The notes below the pieces were generated by a model that was not told the DNA's origin, did not search any database, and was given only the letters and a program-made list of their open reading frames with translations. Position numbers and translations under genes: made by a program. A DNA stretch of 64,000 nucleotides from Miltoncostaea oceani (GTDB lineage: Bacteria; Actinomycetota; Thermoleophilia; Miltoncostaeales; Miltoncostaeaceae), in the NCBI RefSeq assembly GCF_018141545.1, contig NZ_CP064356.1, forward strand, positions 1,178,001 through 1,242,000, written 5' to 3'. This document shows positions 49,398 through 57,428 of the stretch, one piece after another (the stretch's first letter is position 1; every line of letters begins with the position of its first letter).

Positions 49398-50891
49398 TCA
49401 CGTCGGGCGGCCCGCGACCTCCGCCGGGGCGGCCGACGGGCGTTCGCGGACGACCGGTCCGCGGCCCAGGGACAGGGCCGCGCCCGCGAGCGCGATGGCG
49501 GCGCCGACCAGCATCGCCAGCCGGTAGCCGTCGAGGTACGCGTCCGCGCCGGCCAGGCCGTCCGTCTCACCGCCGAAGAGCGCCCGCGCGCCCTCCGCGC
49601 CGAGGGGCGCGGCCGCGAGGGTGCCGAGGATGGCGAGCGACAGCGTCTGGCCGAGGGTCCGCATCATCGCGAGGACGGCCGCGGCGACGCCGAGCCGGTC
49701 GGGGTCGGCCGAGCCCATCACGGCGGACGTGTTCGGGGAGCTGAAGGCCGCCATCCCGAGCCCGGTGACGGCGAGCCCCGCGACGACGTGGGGGACGGGG
49801 ATGCCGGCCGGCACGAACGCGAGGATCCCGAGGCCGGCCGCGACGAGCACCATGCCGCCGCTCGCCAGCGCCCGCGACCCGATCCGGTCGGACATGCGCC
49901 CGGCGACGGGGGAGAGGGCGACCATGATCACCGGCTGGGCGATCATGATCAGCCCCGCCTGCGTCGGGGAGCGCCCGCCGGAGATCTCGAGCAGCACCGC
50001 CGTGAGCGCGATCACCCCGAAGACGGCGGCGTAGTTCAGCAGCGCCGCCAGGTTGCCCAGGGCGAAGAGGCGGCTGCGCCGGAACATGGCGAGGTCGATC
50101 AGGGGCGCACGCACGCGCGTCTCGGCCACGGCGAACGCGGCGAGCAGCCCGGCGCCCGCGGCGATCAGCCCGCCGACGCGGGGCGATCCCCACCCCCAGA
50201 CGGGGCCGAAGGTGAGGCCGATCATCACGCCGCACAGCCCCGCGCCGAGCAGCAGCGTCCCGACCGGGTCGAGACGGGGCCGTCCCGGGACCGGCCGGCC
50301 CTCGGGGAGGCCGAGCGAGCCGAGGAACGCGACGGCGGCGACCGGCAGGTTGACCAGGAAGATCCACCGCCAGCCGGCGTGGTCGACCAGCAGCCCGCCG
50401 ATGAGCGGCCCGAGCGCCAGGCCGAGGTACAGGGCCATGACGTTGAGGCCGAGCGCCTTGCCGCGCTCGCGCGGCGGGAACACGGCCGTCACGAGCGCCG
50501 TCGACGTCGCGGCGAGCATCGCCCCGCCCCCGCCCTGCAGGGCCCGCCACGCCAGCAGCGCGGCGTCGCTCTGGCTGACGGCCGACCCGAGGGACGCGAG
50601 GGCGAACACCCCGATGCCGATGCGCCACACCCGCAGGCGCCCGAGCTGGTCCGACAGGCGCCCGGCGGGGATCAGCACGAGGGCGTAGGCGAGGAGGTAC
50701 CCCGCCTGGATCCAGATCGCGCCCGAGAACGAGAGCCCGAGCTCGCGCCCGATCGCGGGCAGCGCGAGCGCCACCACCGTCACGTCGAGGGGGCCGAGGA
50801 AGGCGCCCATCCCGGTGACGGTGAGCACCCGCCAGCGGCGCTCCCGTAGCGCGCCGAGCGGGTCGGGCGGGGGCGGGGAGGGCGCGGGCAT
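49398..50891 (-). CDS. DHA2-type (14-helix) MFS drug exporter
   Basis: A 497-residue exporter of the EmrB/QacA type. It begins RVLTVTGMGAFLGPLDVTVV, a DHA2 first helix with Asp, then motif A GRLSDQLGRLRVWR and motif C LGLALGPLIGGLLVDHAGWR. Two extra central helices make about 14. It is divergent from a MarR regulator, with an inverted-repeat operator between, so it is probably induced by a MarR ligand. The ATG at 50891 is favoured over the longer open frame. Confidence 0.9.
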   Translation of the reverse strand: MPAPSPPPPDPLGALRERRWRVLTVTGMGAFLGPLDVTVVALALPAIGRELGLSFSGAIWIQAGYLLAYALVLIPAGRLSDQLGRLRVWRIGIGVFALASLGSAVSQSDAALLAWRALQGGGGAMLAATSTALVTAVFPPRERGKALGLNVMALYLGLALGPLIGGLLVDHAGWRWIFLVNLPVAAVAFLGSLGLPEGRPVPGRPRLDPVGTLLLGAGLCGVMIGLTFGPVWGWGSPRVGGLIAAGAGLLAAFAVAETRVRAPLIDLAMFRRSRLFALGNLAALLNYAAVFGVIALTAVLLEISGGRSPTQAGLIMIAQPVIMVALSPVAGRMSDRIGSRALASGGMVLVAAGLGILAFVPAGIPVPHVVAGLAVTGLGMAAFSSPNTSAVMGSADPDRLGVAAAVLAMMRTLGQTLSLAILGTLAAAPLGAEGARALFGGETDGLAGADAYLDGYRLAMLVGAAIALAGAALSLGRGPVVRERPSAAPAEVAGRPT

Positions 50892-50953
50892 CCGCCAAGC
50901 GTAGGCCGTCGGGGCGGGTCGGAGCCCGCCGGGCGCGCCGCGCCCCGGCGCGC

Positions 50954-50972
50954 TATAGTTGCCTTCCGGCAA
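50954..50972. promoter_or_regulatory. MarR operator overlapping a TATAGT -10 element
   Basis: TATAGT at 50954-50959 overlaps the dyad TTGCC (50959-50963)-TTCC-GGCAA (50968-50972). The flanks CTAT and ATAG extend the symmetry. Position between the divergent exporter and MarR genes fits autoregulation. Confidence 0.6.
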
Positions 50973-51019
50973 GCAATAGATCACGAGGTGCGACCACGAG
51001 CGAGCCCCGCCCCCCCGCG

Positions 51020-51448
51020 ATGGACGAGGAGTCCGTCATCCGCCTGCGCAACGCGATCATGCGCACCGGCCGGCGCCTGCGGACCACCGCCTCGGAGGAG
51101 GGGCTGACGGCGACCCAGTCGAGCGTGCTCGCCACGCTCGTGCGGCAGGGGCCCACGGGCGCCGGGGAGCTCGCGGCCGCCGAGGCGGTCAACCCGACGA
51201 TGCTCTCCCGGGTGCTCGCCCACCTGGAGGAGGCCGGCCTCGCCACGCGGGCGCCGAGCCCGGACGACGCCCGCTGCACGCTCGCCCGGGCCACCCCCGC
51301 CGGGCGGCGCCTCGTCGCCCGGCTGCGCGCGCGCCGCGCGGCGCTGCTGCTGGAGCGCATCGAGGAGCTCGACCCCGCGCACGTGGCGGTGCTGCTCGAC
51401 GCACTGCCGGCGCTCGAGGCCCTCGCCCGCGTGGACGAGGCCCGATGA
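51020..51448 (+). CDS. MarR-family transcriptional regulator
   Basis: A 142-residue winged-helix repressor. The recognition region is AEAVNPTMLSRVLAHLEEAG and the wing lies at LATRAPSPDDARCTLARATP, with dimer helices at both ends. Its stop overlaps the ATG of the following MFS exporter (ATGA). Located between two exporters, it most likely represses both from the dyad at 50959. No ribosome site is visible before the ATG. Confidence 0.9.
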   Translation: MDEESVIRLRNAIMRTGRRLRTTASEEGLTATQSSVLATLVRQGPTGAGELAAAEAVNPTMLSRVLAHLEEAGLATRAPSPDDARCTLARATPAGRRLVARLRARRAALLLERIEELDPAHVAVLLDALPALEALARVDEAR

Positions 51449-52695
51449 TCCGCGCCTGGGCCGGGGGGACGTTCGCGGCGCTCGCCACGCCGAACTACCG
51501 CCGCTACTTCGCCGGGCAGGCCGTCAGCCTCGTCGGCACGTGGATGCAGACGGTGGCGCAGGCCTGGCTCGTCCTGGAGATGACGGGCTCGGGCACCGCC
51601 CTCGGCCTGGTCGCCGGCGCGCAGTTCCTCCCGATCCTGCTGCTCGCCCCCTACGGCGGGCTGCTCGCCGACCGGATGGACAAGCGGCGCCTCCTGATCG
51701 CCACCCAGGTCGCCCTCGGCGCCATCGCGCTGACCCTCGGCGTCCTCACCGTCACCGGGGCCGTCGAGCTCTGGATGGTCATCGCCCTCGCCCTCGCGCT
51801 CGGCCTGGTGACCGCCTGCGACAACCCGGCGCGGCAGAGCTTCGCCCAGGAGATGGTGGGCGCCGGCAACCTGCGCAACGCCGTCAGCCTCAACAGCGTC
51901 CTCGTGAACAGCGCGCGCGCGGTGGGGCCGGCGGTGGCGGGCGTCCTGATCGCGACGGTCGGCACCGGCCTCTGCTTCCTCATCAACGCCGCGAGCTACA
52001 TCGCGGTCGTCGTCGCCCTCGCCGGCATGGACGTCGCGGCCCTCCGCCCGGCGCCGCGCGCCGCCCGCGAGCCGCGTCAGGTGCGCCAGGGCCTCAGCTA
52101 CGTCGCGCACACCCCCGACCTGCTCGTCCCCCTGATGATGCTCGCCGTCGTCGGCACGCTCGCCTACGAGTTCCAGGTCGTGCTGCCGCTGCTCGCGGAG
52201 GGCACCTTCGGCGGCGGCGCCGGCACCTACGGCCTGCTCACCTCGGCGATGGGGGCGGGCGCCATCGTCGGCGGGCTGGTGGTCGCCGGCCGCGGCCGCA
52301 CCGGGCTGCCGGCCCTGACGCTCGCGGCGGCGACGTTCGGCGCCGCGATCCTCGTGGCGGCCGCCGCACCGACCGTCGCGGTCGCGCTCGTCGCGCTCGC
52401 GGTCGTCGGCGCCACCAGCGTCACGTTCCTCGCCGTCGGCAACACCACCCTCCAGCTCACCGCGGAGCCCCGGTTCCGCGGCCGCGTGATGGCGCTCTGG
52501 GCCGTGGCGTTCCTCGGCAGCACGCCCGTCGGGGCGCCCCTCATCGGCGCGGTCTCGGAGCACCTCGGCGCCCGCGGGGGCCTCGTCATCGGCGGCGTCG
52601 CGTGCCTCGTCGCCGCGGGCATGGGGGCGGTCGCCTCCGCCCGCCGCCGCGACCACGACGGACGCCCCCGGACGGTGGAGCCGCATCCCGCCTGA
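51445..52695 (+). CDS. DHA3-type (12-helix) MFS exporter
   Basis: A 416-residue MFS protein of the EntS/MefA-like group. Residues 10-45 (ATPNYRRYFAGQAVSLVGTW) are typical of the group, with motif A LLADRMDKRRLLI and LVTACDNPARQSFAQEMVG. The second half starts near TPDLLVPLMMLAVVG. It is translationally coupled to the MarR gene and presumably exports a toxic or siderophore-like compound. Confidence 0.88.
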   Translation: MIRAWAGGTFAALATPNYRRYFAGQAVSLVGTWMQTVAQAWLVLEMTGSGTALGLVAGAQFLPILLLAPYGGLLADRMDKRRLLIATQVALGAIALTLGVLTVTGAVELWMVIALALALGLVTACDNPARQSFAQEMVGAGNLRNAVSLNSVLVNSARAVGPAVAGVLIATVGTGLCFLINAASYIAVVVALAGMDVAALRPAPRAAREPRQVRQGLSYVAHTPDLLVPLMMLAVVGTLAYEFQVVLPLLAEGTFGGGAGTYGLLTSAMGAGAIVGGLVVAGRGRTGLPALTLAAATFGAAILVAAAAPTVAVALVALAVVGATSVTFLAVGNTTLQLTAEPRFRGRVMALWAVAFLGSTPVGAPLIGAVSEHLGARGGLVIGGVACLVAAGMGAVASARRRDHDGRPRTVEPHPA

Positions 52696-52702
52696 CGCAC
52701 GG

Positions 52703-52760
52703 CGGACCCACGAATCGACCACGTCGACGCGGTCCCGCGCAACTCCTCCGGGTGGGTCCG
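52703..52760. repeat. widely spaced inverted repeat after the MFS gene
   Basis: Arms CGGACCCAC (52703-52711) and GTGGGTCCG (52752-52760) with a 40-nt spacer, in the 201-bp gap before the RTX gene. Could be a terminator base or a regulatory fold; no further support. Confidence 0.3.
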
Positions 52761-52896
52761 CAACCTGCAACAGACGAAACGCCGATTTCAGCCCGGTCGC
52801 AACGCGCGGACCTTTACGGAGCCACCCCGGGCGTGATCCTTGTCGAGTCCACGGCCCGCAGAGGGCCCTCGCGCGGTCGTCCCAGGAGGAGTGTCC

Positions 52897-53820
52897 ATGG
52901 CTGTGAAGACCCTGCCCACGATGCGGATGAGGAGACTCGGCGCGCTCGCGGCCATCGCGGTGGTCGGCGGCGCCGGCGCCGGGATCGCCATCGCCGCGAC
53001 CCCCCACCAGTCCGGGGTCGGCTTCACCTGCGAGGGCAAGCTCGCCACGCAGGTCGGGACCGAGGCGGCGGACAACATCACGGGCACCCCCAACGCCGAC
53101 GTCATCGTGACCCTCGGCGGGAACGACACGGTCAACGGCGGAGGCGGCGACGACGTCATCTGCCTCGGCGACGGCAACGACAGCGCCAACGGCGGGGACG
53201 GCAACGACCGGATCTTCGGCGAGGGCGGCGACGACAACGTCAACGGCTCGAACGGGGACGACCACCTCGACGGCGGCGAGGGCACGGACCGCCTCGTCGG
53301 CAGCCTCGGCAACGACACCGCGATGGGCCGCTCCGGCAACGACCGGATCGACCTCGGCGGCGGCGACGACATCGGCGACGGTGGCGAGGGCAACGACACC
53401 ATCCTCGGCGGCGCCGGCAACGACAGCCGCCTGAGCGGCGCGGACGGCCTCGACACCATCTCCGGTGACGCGGGCCGCGACACGATCCTCGGCGGCTCCG
53501 GCCGTGACAGCCTCAACGGCGGCGCCGGCATCGACCGGATCTCCGGTCAGCCCGGCGTGGACGTGATCACCGGCGGCGGCGGCAACGACATCGCCAACGG
53601 CGGTCCCGGCAACGACACGCTCAACGGTGGCGCCGGTGGCGACCGCCTGCGCGGCGGTGGCGGCAACGACCGCGTCAACGGCGACGGCGGCGGAGACCGC
53701 CTGTTCGGCGAGAGCGGCGACGACAGCCTCGACGGCGGCGCCGGTCGCGACGCGGCCAACGGCGGTATCGGCACCGACTCGTGCGTGAACGTCGAGTCGC
53801 GGAAGGCCTGCGAGAGCTGA
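52897..53820 (+). CDS. secreted RTX-type calcium-binding repeat protein
   Basis: A 307-residue protein. The N-terminal signal RRLGALAAIAVVGGAGAGIA is followed by about 20 tandem nonapeptides of the GGxGxDxux type (for example GGGGDDVICLGDGNDSANGG) from residue 55 to 295, which fold into a calcium-loaded parallel beta roll. Some repeats are irregular. Cysteines at both ends (FTCEGK, DSCVNVESRKAC) may form disulphides. Unlike Gram-negative RTX toxins there is no type I secretion gene nearby and the signal is Sec-like. No enzymatic domain is present. AGGAGGA lies 6 nt before the ATG. Confidence 0.88.
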   Translation: MAVKTLPTMRMRRLGALAAIAVVGGAGAGIAIAATPHQSGVGFTCEGKLATQVGTEAADNITGTPNADVIVTLGGNDTVNGGGGDDVICLGDGNDSANGGDGNDRIFGEGGDDNVNGSNGDDHLDGGEGTDRLVGSLGNDTAMGRSGNDRIDLGGGDDIGDGGEGNDTILGGAGNDSRLSGADGLDTISGDAGRDTILGGSGRDSLNGGAGIDRISGQPGVDVITGGGGNDIANGGPGNDTLNGGAGGDRLRGGGGNDRVNGDGGGDRLFGESGDDSLDGGAGRDAANGGIGTDSCVNVESRKACES

Positions 53821-53828
53821 TCGCACGC

Positions 53829-53867
53829 GGAGGGGCCCGCCGCCGTCCGTGGCGGCGGGCCCCCTCC
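53829..53867. terminator. 16-bp hairpin after the RTX gene
   Basis: GGAGGGGCCCGCCGCC pairing with GGCGGCGGGCCCCCTCC (one bulged C), loop GTCCGT, between convergent genes. Confidence 0.7.
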
Positions 53868-53877
53868 GGTCCCGCGC

Positions 53878-56433
53878 CTACTCGTACTGCAGGGCGCGGA
53901 GCACGTCGAGCCGGGCGGCGCGCCGCGCCGGGGCGACGGCCGCGACGACGCCGACGACCACGGCCACCGCGGCGAAGGCGAGGAGGCTCCCGAGGGGGAT
54001 CTCCAGCCGCACACCCCACTCCGAGAGCGACCGGACGGCGAGGGCGGCGATGCCGATGCCGACCGGGATGCCGACCGCCGCGCCGATGAGGGCGGTGACG
54101 ACGCTCTCGCCGCGCACCATCCGCCGGGTCTGGCGGCGCGTCATGCCGACCGCCCGCAGCATTCCCAGCTCGCGGGTGCGCTCGTGGACGGCCAGCACCA
54201 GGGTGTTGACCATCCCGAACACGCTCACGACCACCGAGAGGGCCAGCAGCACGTAGAGCATGTTGAGGATCGTGGAGAGCTCCGCGGTGGTGTCGCGGGC
54301 GAAGTCCTCGGTCGTGCTCACCGTCGTGTCGGGGAAGTCGGTCAGCGCCCGCTCGATGCCCGCGGTGCCGCCGTCCGCCCCCGCCACGAACGTGTAGCGG
54401 TCCTTCGCCCGCGGGAAGCCGTCGTCGAACGCGTCCTGCGAGATGACGACGGGGCTCAGCACCGGCATCAGCCGGGGCGGGTCGTAGACGCCCACCACGG
54501 TGCGGGTGAGCGTGGCGCCCGAGGGGCTCGTGATCTCCAGCGACGACCCCACGGACAGGCCGTGGTCGTCCGCGAAGGTGCGCGTGACGAGGGCCCCGTC
54601 GCCCGCGAGGGACGCGAGCGACGCGGCGGACCCCTCGCTCCAGGTGAACGCGTAGGCGCGGTCGATGGTGCCGGGGTCCACGCCGCTCACGGGGACCGGC
54701 TCGCCCTGCACCAGCGCGCGGTCCTCGCGGACGCTCGAGACGAGCGCCTCGGGGTGTGCGGCGGCGACGGCACGGCCGGCGCCCGTCGGGGCCGGGTCCC
54801 AGCCGTTCGACGAGGTGATGACGTGCGAGGCCGCGACCTGGTCGGTGACGTCGGACCGGGCGGTCCCGATGAGGCCCGCGCCCAGCACCGAGACGAGCGT
54901 GACGAGGGCGAGCCCGATCATGAGGGCCGCCGCGGTGGCGGCCGTGCGGGAGGGGTTGCGGATGGTGTTCTCGCGGGCCAGCTCGCCGGCGACGCCGGTA
55001 CGGGCGATGGGCCAGCCGACGAGGCCGGCGATCGGCCGCACGAGGCGCGACGACACGACCGCGATGCCGACGAAGAGCGCCAGGGCCCCGCCGCCCAGCA
55101 TCAGCAGGCGCTCGGCGGCGCCGAGGCCGTCGGCCAGGAGGCCCCGGACGAGCATCGCGGCGGCGAGGAGCGTCGCGGCGCCCGCGACCACGCTCCGGCG
55201 CCGCGAGGCGCCGCCCTCGGCGGCCGCCGCGCCCTCGCGGACCGCGAGGATCGGCGGGACCCGCGTGGCCCGGACGGCCGGCACGACGCCCGCCAGGAGG
55301 GTCACGACCGTCCCGACCACCAGGGAGACGACGACCGTCGAGGTGGCGAAGACGGTGTCGCCCTGCGGCATGTCGAGGCCCATGGCGCGGAAGAGCGCCG
55401 TCAGGCCGGCGGCGAGCCCGAGGCCGAGCGCCAGCCCGAGGAGCGACGCGGTCAGCCCGATGATCGCCGCCTCGCCCATCACCGAGCGCAGCACCTGCCG
55501 GCGCGACGCGCCGAGGGTGCGCAGCGTCGCGAGCTCGCGGGAGCGCTGGGCGACGGTGATCGACAGGGTGTTGAAGATGACGAAGGCGCCGACGAACAGG
55601 GCGATGCCGCCGAAGGCGAGCAGGATGCCCCGGATGAACGTGATCGCCTCCGAGATGACCTGCTTGTCGGCGGCGGCCTGCTCCTCGCCGGTGCGGACGC
55701 CGGCGGCGTCGGGCAGGACGGCCGCGATGCGCGCGGCGAGGGCCTCGTCGGGGACGCCGGGCGCAGCGGCGACCTGGATCGCGTCGAAGCCGGTCTTGCC
55801 GAGCACCGCGCGCGCCGTCGGGATGTCGAACACGGCGATCGTCGCCCCGCCGAGCGAGTCGACGTCGCCGAACCGGGCGATGCCGCTCACGGTGTAGGAG
55901 CGCACCGGCCCCTCGGCCACCACGCGGATCGTGTCGCCCACCGCGAAGTCGTGGTCGGAGGCGGTGGTCACGTCGATGACGACCTGTCCGGGGCCCGACG
56001 CCCACGTGCCCTCGGCGAGGGTGAGCGGGTTGAAGCGGGGGTGGGCGGGGTCCACGCCGAAGCCGAAGGACGGCATGTCGCCGCCGATGACCGCGCCGTC
56101 GCGGTCGAGCATCCTCGCGGTGTTGCCCGTGCCCGAGAAGTCCACGAGCGTGCCGCCCGCCTCGGCGACCCCGGGGATCGCCTCGATGCGCGGGAGCAGC
56201 GACGCCGGGACGGTGGGGGTGCCGGCGAAGGCGTCGTCGACGACCGGTGTGCCGCGCACGACGAGGTCGGTGTTGGTGTACGAGCTGCTGAAGATGTTGG
56301 TGAACGCCCGATCGATCGTGTCCGTGAGGATGAGGCTGCCGGCGATCATGGCCACGCCCAGCACGATGGCGAGGGCGGTGAGGGCGGCGCGGGTGCGCCG
56401 CTCCATCAGGCTCCTGAGGGTGGCGAGGGTCAT
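53878..56433 (-). CDS. MacB/FtsX-type ABC exporter permease
   Basis: An 851-residue permease with two FtsX modules. It starts LRSLMERRTRAALTALAIVL with the first helix, followed by a large extracytoplasmic MacB-type domain (residues 45-250), three helices near 260-420 (LAFGGIALFVGAFVIFNTLS, SRELATLRTLGASRRQVLRS), a second pair of helices, a second periplasmic domain (about 500-700) and the last three helices (ERTRELGMLRAVGMTRRQTR). It would form a mechanotransmission-type exporter with the adjacent ATPase. Its ATG overlaps the ATPase stop (ATGA). Confidence 0.9.
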   Translation of the reverse strand: MTLATLRSLMERRTRAALTALAIVLGVAMIAGSLILTDTIDRAFTNIFSSSYTNTDLVVRGTPVVDDAFAGTPTVPASLLPRIEAIPGVAEAGGTLVDFSGTGNTARMLDRDGAVIGGDMPSFGFGVDPAHPRFNPLTLAEGTWASGPGQVVIDVTTASDHDFAVGDTIRVVAEGPVRSYTVSGIARFGDVDSLGGATIAVFDIPTARAVLGKTGFDAIQVAAAPGVPDEALAARIAAVLPDAAGVRTGEEQAAADKQVISEAITFIRGILLAFGGIALFVGAFVIFNTLSITVAQRSRELATLRTLGASRRQVLRSVMGEAAIIGLTASLLGLALGLGLAAGLTALFRAMGLDMPQGDTVFATSTVVVSLVVGTVVTLLAGVVPAVRATRVPPILAVREGAAAAEGGASRRRSVVAGAATLLAAAMLVRGLLADGLGAAERLLMLGGGALALFVGIAVVSSRLVRPIAGLVGWPIARTGVAGELARENTIRNPSRTAATAAALMIGLALVTLVSVLGAGLIGTARSDVTDQVAASHVITSSNGWDPAPTGAGRAVAAAHPEALVSSVREDRALVQGEPVPVSGVDPGTIDRAYAFTWSEGSAASLASLAGDGALVTRTFADDHGLSVGSSLEITSPSGATLTRTVVGVYDPPRLMPVLSPVVISQDAFDDGFPRAKDRYTFVAGADGGTAGIERALTDFPDTTVSTTEDFARDTTAELSTILNMLYVLLALSVVVSVFGMVNTLVLAVHERTRELGMLRAVGMTRRQTRRMVRGESVVTALIGAAVGIPVGIGIAALAVRSLSEWGVRLEIPLGSLLAFAAVAVVVGVVAAVAPARRAARLDVLRALQYE

Positions 56434-57210
56434 CGGGTCACCTCCGCGAGGGCGTCGAGCACCTCGGTCGACGTGGACCGGCCGAGCGTGCGCACGATGC
56501 GCCCGTCGGCGAGGAAGACGATCCGGTCGGCGATCGTCGCCGCCCGGGCGTCGTGCGTGACCATCACGAGCGTCTGCCCGTGGTCGTCCGCGGAGCGCCG
56601 CAGCAGGTCGAGCACCTCGGCGCTCGCGCGGGAGTCGAGGTTGCCCGTCGGCTCGTCGGCGAACATGACGGTCGGGCGCGAGAGCATCGCCCGGGCGATG
56701 GCCACCCGCTGCTGCTGACCGCCCGACAGCTGCGCCGGACGGTGCCGGCGCCGCTCCGAGAGGCCGACGGAGTCGATCACCTCGTCGAGCCACCGGGGGT
56801 CCGGGCGGCCGCCGGCGATGCGCGTCGGCAACGCGATGTTCTCCTCGGCGGTGAGGGTGGGGAGGAGGTTGAAGAACTGGAAGACGAAGCCGATGTGCCG
56901 GCGGCGGAGCTTCGTGAGGGCGGTGTCGCCCATCCCGGTGATCTCGCGGTCGTCGATCCAGACCTCGCCCTCCGTCGGGCGGTCGAGGCCCGCGAGGATG
57001 TGCATGAGCCGTCGACTTGCCGGAGCCCGAGGGGCCCATCACGGCGACGAGCTCACCACGCTCCACGGCGATCGAGACGCCGTCGAGCGCGCGCACCGCG
57101 GTCTCGCCGGCGCCGTGCAGGCGGACGAGGTCGCGGGCGACGACGACGGGGTGTTCGCGGGTGCCGCCGTCCGCGACCAGGGGGGTCACGAGGGGGGATG
57201 CGGTGGTCAT
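56430..57210 (-). pseudogene. ABC exporter ATPase with a one-base frameshift at Walker A
   Basis: Gene for a LolD/MacB-type ATPase broken by one extra G at about 57009-57010. From the ATG at 57210 (AGGAGG upstream) the frame reads to MGPSGSGKST; the rest continues in another frame from MHILAGLDRPTEGEVWID at 57005 through LSGGQQQRVAIARAM, VMFADEPTGNLDS and VMVTHDA to 56430. Removing one base restores GSGKSTLMHILAGLD. The downstream part alone lacks Walker A. Sequencing error, a recent mutation and translational slippage are all possible; everything else in the gene looks functional. Confidence 0.85.
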
Positions 57211-57249
57211 GGCGCTGCCTCCTGGAAGGGGTGGTCCGGTGATGGGGCG

Positions 57250-57371
57250 ACGCTACGACCGGCCCGCGCCGCCGCCATCGGCCGCCCTCCCGATCCGGCG
57301 GCGGCGGGGGGATGGTCCCGGCGGCGCCGTGCGCATCCCGCCGGCGCGGCGGCGTCATCCCCGGGGATGAC
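57250..57371 (-). promoter_or_regulatory. conserved promoter/activator module, copy B
   Basis: On the plus strand: ACGCTA at 57250 (minus-strand -10 TAGCGT, 39 bp upstream of the ATPase ATG), GCCATC at 57274, GGGATGG at 57309, CATCCC at 57334 and the palindrome GTCATCCCCGGGGATGAC at 57354, perfect over 22 bp (57352-57373). Offsets are identical to copy A at 45146. Likely target of the response regulator encoded at 58595, driving the exporter. Confidence 0.7.
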
Positions 57372-57415
57372 GCGCCACCGCCCGGACGGGCGACGTCGCC
57401 GCGGACCTCCCGATG

Positions 57416-57421
57416 TACCGT
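57416..57421 (+). promoter_or_regulatory. -10 element TACCGT, kinase gene at 57429
   Basis: TACCGT 7 nt before the ATG. Confidence 0.4.
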
Positions 57422-57428
57422 CCCTCCC

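Noticed and set aside
52897-53820. Dense short repeats suggestive of a CRISPR-like or minisatellite array
   Set aside because: The periodicity is 27 bp in phase with codons and encodes RTX nonapeptides; there are no constant repeats with unique spacers.
56430-57005. Short stand-alone ABC ATPase starting at 57005
   Set aside because: It would lack the Walker A lysine, which is encoded just upstream in another frame; a frameshifted gene explains the data better.
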